Positions 5,574-7,969 of a stretch of DNA of 7,969 bases are shown piece by piece (positions within the stretch are counted from its first letter, which is position 1; every line of letters begins with the position of its first letter). The translations under genes and the position numbers were made by a program. Origin of the DNA: Dehalococcoidia bacterium (lineage in GTDB: Bacteria; Chloroflexota; Dehalococcoidia; UBA2979). The stretch covers positions 1 through 7,969 of the forward strand of contig JABIST010000062.1 in assembly GCA_018700215.1 (NCBI GenBank). Reading direction: 5' to 3'. The notes under the pieces were generated by a model. It was not told where the DNA came from. It worked only from the letters and a program-made list of their open reading frames with translations, and did not search any database.

Positions 5574-6101
5574 CTATCGGCCAATCTCGCCGTATTCGCT
5601 CTTGAACGCAGTGGTGGCGCGATGAAGGAGCGCCCGGAACGCACCATGTGAGCGCCCCATTGCCGCTGCGGCCTCTTCGCCGCTGAGTCCCAGGACGTAG
5701 CGATATTCGATTGCCGCTCGGTGATCCGGCTCGAGATTCTCCAAGGCGTCACGGATCTCGACTTCGAGGTATTCGTCGCGGACTTGACCGAGTTCCTCTG
5801 GCAACTCCTCGTGCTCGCGACGTGAGCGGTAGTGCATGCGCAGCCGGTTGCGGGCGATGCCGAACAGCCAGGCGCCAAAGGGCCGTTCGCGCCACTGGAA
5901 TTTCTTGATCCCGCGATAGGCGTCAGTGAAGGTTTCCGCGGCCAGGTCCTCCGCGATCGCGCTCGAGGCAACGCGGGAGCGGAAGAACCGCAGCAGCTTC
6001 GGGTAATGCTCATCGAACAATTCTCGCCACGCGGACTCATCGCCCTCGCGCGCGTCGTCGACGGTTCGCATTGCATCTCGGTTGGCACGGCTCGATGCCA
6101 T
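5574..6101 (-). CDS. ECF-type RNA polymerase sigma factor
   Basis: A 175-residue group 4 (ECF) sigma-70 factor that directs RNA polymerase to a small regulon. Region 2 spans about residues 24-93: AWRELFDEHYPKLLRFFRSR, then AEDLAAETFTDAYRGIKKFQ (the D-L-x-x-E-T-F core contacts the polymerase and -10 DNA), then FGAWLFGIARNRLRMHYRSR. A short acidic linker (EHEELPEELGQ) follows. Region 4 spans about 112-166: ALENLEPDHRAAIEYRYVLG, then LSGEEAAAAMGRSHGAFRAL, the helix-turn-helix that reads the -35 element. The length fits a plain ECF factor with no C-terminal extension. ATG 6101 has AAGGAAG (minus strand) 8 nt upstream; ATG 6074 is a weaker alternative. The downstream gene encodes a single-pass membrane protein that is probably its anti-sigma factor, suggesting control by an envelope signal. 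Confidence 0.93.
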   Translation of the reverse strand: MASSRANRDAMRTVDDAREGDESAWRELFDEHYPKLLRFFRSRVASSAIAEDLAAETFTDAYRGIKKFQWRERPFGAWLFGIARNRLRMHYRSRREHEELPEELGQVRDEYLEVEIRDALENLEPDHRAAIEYRYVLGLSGEEAAAAMGRSHGAFRALLHRATTAFKSEYGEIGR

Positions 6102-6172
6102 TGACGAGTCTTCCTTCGCGCAGGGATGCCGCGCTACTGAGCGGTGCGTGGCACCCATTGAAATGTTCGAAA

Positions 6173-6217
6173 GACACGCGCGAGAAAACTATCGGAAGGT
6201 GTCAGGACTAACCCTGA
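6173..6217 (-). promoter_or_regulatory. Inverted repeats in the upstream region of the sigma gene
   Basis: In the 208-nt gap between the acetyltransferase and sigma genes, TCAGG (6202-6206) and CCTGA (6213-6217) form a short palindrome around ACTAAC. GACAC (6173-6177) and GTGTC (6199-6203) form a second, overlapping one. The stretch between is AT-richer (GAGAAAACTATC) and is the likely promoter area for the sigma gene. No standard -35/-10 pair can be named. The repeats are short enough to be chance. Confidence 0.25.
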
Positions 6218-6271
6218 AGGCGCGGCTGGGTGACGGAAGCCTTGCTCGCAACCTGCATTCGAGGCGAGGGT

Positions 6272-6286
6272 GCTCCTCCGTGGAGC
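6272..6286 (-). terminator. Short hairpin after the acetyltransferase gene
   Basis: GCTCC (6272-6276) pairs with GGAGC (6282-6286) around a 5-nt loop, 24 nt beyond the acetyltransferase stop on the minus strand. There is no T-tract. It is a weak candidate for a terminator separating this gene from the sigma gene. Confidence 0.22.
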
Positions 6287-6309
6287 CGCACGTCCGCAGC
6301 TTTCGAGGA

Positions 6310-6870
6310 CTACTCGGAACTGTCGAGGGCGCGGAACTCGTTGGCGGTCATGCCGTACCACAGCTCATCGTGGCGCTCGCCCGCGGCGTACACGTTGCTG
6401 CGAATCGTGCCCTCGAGGGTGAATCCCAGCTTCTCGTGTAGGCGCTGGGATGGCTCGTTGAATCCGTACACCGTCGCGTTCGCCTTCTCGTAGCGCAGTT
6501 CATCGAAGTAATAGCGGAACATGATCGCGATGGCGTCGGAGGCATAGCTGTTGCCCCAGTGCTCTCGAACGATGCTGATGCCGTACTCGAACACGCCGTT
6601 GCGTGAGTCGCAGCCGTGGGTGTTGATGGCTCCGACGAAGGTGCTGCCCTCGAGCGTCTCGATCGCCCAGCGGAAGTCGTCCGAGCCATCCTTCACGCGT
6701 GACTGCTCCTCGGCCCACTGCAGAGCCGCCTGAGCGTCACGTGGAAGCGGCACCCAGTACCCCAGACGTGACGCGTCCGAGTCCAGTGCGAGACGTTCGA
6801 AATCGGACCAGTCGTTGGCCTCGACGGCGCGCAGGCGCACCAGCCGACCTTCCCAGACAGAGTTACTCAT
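6310..6870 (-). CDS. GNAT N-acetyltransferase, RimJ/RimL type
   Basis: A 186-residue Gcn5-related acetyltransferase that moves acetyl from acetyl-CoA to an amine; RimJ/RimL relatives act on ribosomal protein N-termini, but many act on small molecules or other proteins. Seen in order: VRLRAVEANDWSDFERLALD (residues 11-30), the typical N-terminal strand and helix; WAIETLEGSTFVGAINTHGC (68-87), the central strands; YGISIVREHWGNSYASDAIA (96-115), motif A with the pyrophosphate loop REHWGNSYAS in place of the more usual W-G-x-G-Y-A; then ATVYGFNEPSQRLHEKLGF (132-150), motif B with the N-x-x-S-x-x-L-x-x-K-x-G-F signature; and the closing strand RHDELWYGM. The second Gly of the loop is replaced by Ser here. 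The gene starts 20 nt after the pyrE-like stop and has no Shine-Dalgarno motif, but a TAACAT hexamer lies 6 nt upstream. Confidence 0.92.
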   Translation of the reverse strand: MSNSVWEGRLVRLRAVEANDWSDFERLALDSDASRLGYWVPLPRDAQAALQWAEEQSRVKDGSDDFRWAIETLEGSTFVGAINTHGCDSRNGVFEYGISIVREHWGNSYASDAIAIMFRYYFDELRYEKANATVYGFNEPSQRLHEKLGFTLEGTIRSNVYAAGERHDELWYGMTANEFRALDSSE

Positions 6871-6882
6871 CGGGCGATGTTA
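6868..6882 (-). promoter_or_regulatory. TAACAT -10-like box abutting the acetyltransferase start
   Basis: On the minus strand TAACAT (6877-6882 on plus) is followed by CGCCCG and then the ATG. This is the same 6-nt spacing as TACAAT before the DUF368 start. No ribosome binding site is present. It suggests a leaderless transcript starting inside the pyrE-acetyltransferase junction. A -35 element is not clear; TTCCGA at an 18-nt distance is the best match and is weak. Confidence 0.35.
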
Positions 6883-6890
6883 GCCCGATC

Positions 6891-7580
6891 TCAGTCGAAC
6901 TCGGAACGGGGCTGACCCTCACGTGCGAAGTAGCCGCGCGAGCGTTCGAAGTCCTCGTCGCTCACGTGTCCGCGCGCGTGCAGGTGCTCCAGGATCACAT
7001 CGAGCGTGAGGATCGAGTGCAGCCGCACGCCCATCATCCGCAATCGGCCGGTTGCGCCCTGCTCGCGGTCGATCAGCACTACCGCGTCGTGCACGCGAAG
7101 CCCCGCTTCCCGCAGCCGTTCGACGGTCTCGACGATCGAGCCACCACCGGCAGCCAGATCGTCCACGATCACCGTCGCATGCCCTGGCCGATAGATTCCT
7201 TCGATGTGTGATGAGTGCTCGACGTTGCCGGTGCGCGGCGGGCGGACGTACAGCAGCGGCTGGTCCAACTCCAGCGACAGTGCCGTTGCGATGTGAAGGC
7301 CACCGATTGGCACGCCAGCGACTGCGTCGAACGGTTCCACCTGGCGCTTGCGCATCGCCTGGCCCATCCGCAGCTCATCGGCAATCAGTTGCGCGGTGCG
7401 GCGCAGATCGGCCGGGCGCGAGATCAGCAACTTCGCGTTCAGGTAGACCGGTGAGTTTCGCACGGTGCGACCCAGCGTGAAGTCGCCGAACTGGATCGAA
7501 CCCAGCTTCCACAGCGCTTCGGCGAGCCAGAGCCGCCCGCTGAGCTGGCTCTGGTCAAACTTGTCAGGCGGGTCGGTCAT
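6891..7580 (-). CDS. pyrE: Orotate phosphoribosyltransferase-like protein with altered PRPP loop
   Basis: A 229-residue type I phosphoribosyltransferase. Orotate phosphoribosyltransferase joins orotate to PRPP to make OMP in pyrimidine synthesis. Matches to that family: IQFGDFTLGRTVRNSPVYLN (residues 29-48), the OPRT N-terminal hood; FDAVAGVPIGGLHIATALS (84-102); HIEG (125-128) closing the mobile loop; ATVIVDDLAAGGGSIVETVE (135-154), the PRPP-binding motif; and the LREAG...VVLIDREQGA end-strand typical of OPRT. Oddities: the PRPP loop reads DDLAAGGGS where most OPRTs have DDVxTTGGS, and the mobile loop (RPPRTGNVEHSSHIEG) lacks the usual catalytic Lys and the K-x-H-G signature. It may be a lineage-specific OPRT or a paralogue with another base. 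ATG 7580 is supported by GGGAG 8 nt upstream on the minus strand; longer frames lack this. The acetyltransferase gene follows after 20 nt. Confidence 0.8.
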   Translation of the reverse strand: MTDPPDKFDQSQLSGRLWLAEALWKLGSIQFGDFTLGRTVRNSPVYLNAKLLISRPADLRRTAQLIADELRMGQAMRKRQVEPFDAVAGVPIGGLHIATALSLELDQPLLYVRPPRTGNVEHSSHIEGIYRPGHATVIVDDLAAGGGSIVETVERLREAGLRVHDAVVLIDREQGATGRLRMMGVRLHSILTLDVILEHLHARGHVSDEDFERSRGYFAREGQPRSEFD

Positions 7581-7601
7581 CGTCCATGCTCCCGAGCGTC
7601 G

Positions 7602-7631
7602 AGGGTAGGCGGTACGGTCTGCCGGTGTCCC
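7602..7631 (-). promoter_or_regulatory. Candidate pyrE promoter
   Basis: On the minus strand GGGACA (7626-7631 on plus; matches the last four bases of TTGACA) is followed after 18 nt by TACCCT (7602-7607), a TAnnnT -10-like box. Transcription would start near 7595, just upstream of the GGGAG ribosome binding site (7589-7593). The -35 lies inside one copy of a 9-bp direct repeat. Confidence 0.35.
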
Positions 7632-7652
7632 TTTCGGGGGGTGGGTGTCCCT
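7624..7652 (-). repeat. 9-bp direct repeat with 20-bp period upstream of pyrE
   Basis: GGTGTCCCT occurs at 7624-7632 and again at 7644-7652, exactly 20 bp apart (about two helical turns). On the minus strand the units read AGGGACACC, and the proximal copy covers the proposed -35 box. Between them lies CCCGAAAGGG, which can form a small GAAA-loop hairpin. This could be an operator for a repressor, or chance. Confidence 0.4.
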
Positions 7653-7683
7653 GCAGGATCGGCCGGTCTCGGCCCGGGCCGCA

Positions 7684-7708
7684 GTGCGAAACTCCCTAAG
7701 TTCTGCAC
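7684..7708 (-). terminator. Hairpin downstream of the DUF429 gene
   Basis: On the minus strand GTGCAGAACT pairs with AGTTTCGCAC around loop TAGGG: nine pairs (one G-U) and one A-C mismatch in a 10-position stem. It starts 35 nt after the DUF429 stop and lies upstream of the candidate pyrE promoter, so it is a reasonable terminator or insulator between the two genes. It has no T-tract. Confidence 0.4.
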
Positions 7709-7742
7709 CCGCCCGAGTCACGTTGGATCACCCCGAGCCGGA

Positions 7743-7969
7743 TCAGGTGCTGATTGTAACGGTAGCGCGCTCAGGGAGAATCAACGGCACCGGCACGCCC
7801 GGCCCCATCGTCTCCGTTCCCCCTGTCAGATGGAGCTGCGCGACCAGCGCACAGGTGATCGCGTCCAGTTCGTCGTGGCTCACCCGACGCTTCCGAGGGA
7901 TGCCGCGGATGCCCGCACGCTTCAGCCCTTGCCGCAGTAGATCCACACCGCTGCCTTTGCGAGGGATGC
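7743..7969 (-). CDS. DUF429 family protein, C-terminal part only
   Basis: The frame is open to the window edge and gives the last 75 or so residues of a minus-strand gene whose N-terminus lies beyond 7969. GIRGIPRKRRVSHDELDAIT followed by CALVAQL matches the C-terminal signature of DUF429, a family predicted to have an RNase H-like fold, where a conserved H/D-x-x-D-A-x-x-x-A helix carries an acidic residue of the presumed active site. LTGGTETMGPGVPVPLILP, ending the domain with the usual glycine-rich turn and I-x-x-P strand, supports this. Function is unproven for the family. The GTG at 7946 is an internal codon, because family-like sequence (IPRKGSGVDLLRQGL) continues upstream of it. It is followed after 162 nt by the pyrE-like gene. 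Confidence 0.72.
   Translation of the reverse strand, partial: IPRKGSGVDLLRQGLKRAGIRGIPRKRRVSHDELDAITCALVAQLHLTGGTETMGPGVPVPLILPERATVTIST

Noticed and set aside
7671..7680. GGCCCGGGCC perfect palindrome upstream of pyrE
   Set aside because: Short and pure G/C; expected by chance in this composition.
1..7969. CRISPR arrays, insertion sequences, rRNA or tRNA genes, phage genes
   Set aside because: No regularly spaced repeats, transposase motifs or RNA-gene signatures were found on either strand by eye.

Overview
The window looks like a stretch of chromosome from a GC-rich bacterium. Evidence for this is the strongly G/C-biased third codon positions, short intergenic gaps and housekeeping-type genes. 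No phage, transposon, CRISPR or RNA operon was recognised. The phylum cannot be fixed from this sequence. The mix of a DUF368 membrane protein, a small alanine-rich Cys-anchored lipoprotein, an ECF sigma factor paired with a single-pass membrane partner, and a GGGS-type orotate phosphoribosyltransferase makes me think weakly of Chloroflexota. That is inference only.

Left part (1-3468): A class I cysteine desulfurase on the plus strand is cut at its 5' end by the window edge. An AT-richer gap (about 1082-1300) follows, then a tiny helix-turn-helix protein (1301-1516). The HTH gene converges on a minus-strand lipoprotein gene (1611-2375), and the 94-bp gap between them holds a nested RNA-foldable element. 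The lipoprotein gene is divergent from a plus-strand DUF368 gene (2536-3468), which belongs to a family implicated in recycling undecaprenyl phosphate.

Right part (3473-7969): Six genes all lie on the minus strand. In transcription order they are: a partial DUF429 gene; an orotate phosphoribosyltransferase-like gene (pyrE) with a changed PRPP loop; a RimJ/RimL-type GNAT acetyltransferase; an ECF sigma factor; its presumed membrane-anchored anti-sigma partner with a DUF5666-like outer domain and a repetitive tail; and a DinB/mycothiol-type metal-binding protein. The last one ends 4 bp from the DUF368 stop codon.

Working together: The sigma and anti-sigma genes form the clearest functional module, probably an envelope-sensing regulator. 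The 148-nt gap between them holds two inverted repeats. pyrE and the acetyltransferase are 20 nt apart and may be co-transcribed, but the acetyltransferase may also have its own leaderless promoter. Several genes are followed by strong hairpins with no T-tract, a recurring feature here. No obviously new multi-gene system is visible. The best leads are the sigma module and its intergenic hairpins, the nested structured element at 1515-1591, the altered phosphoribosyltransferase loops, and the leaderless-start signature shared by two genes.
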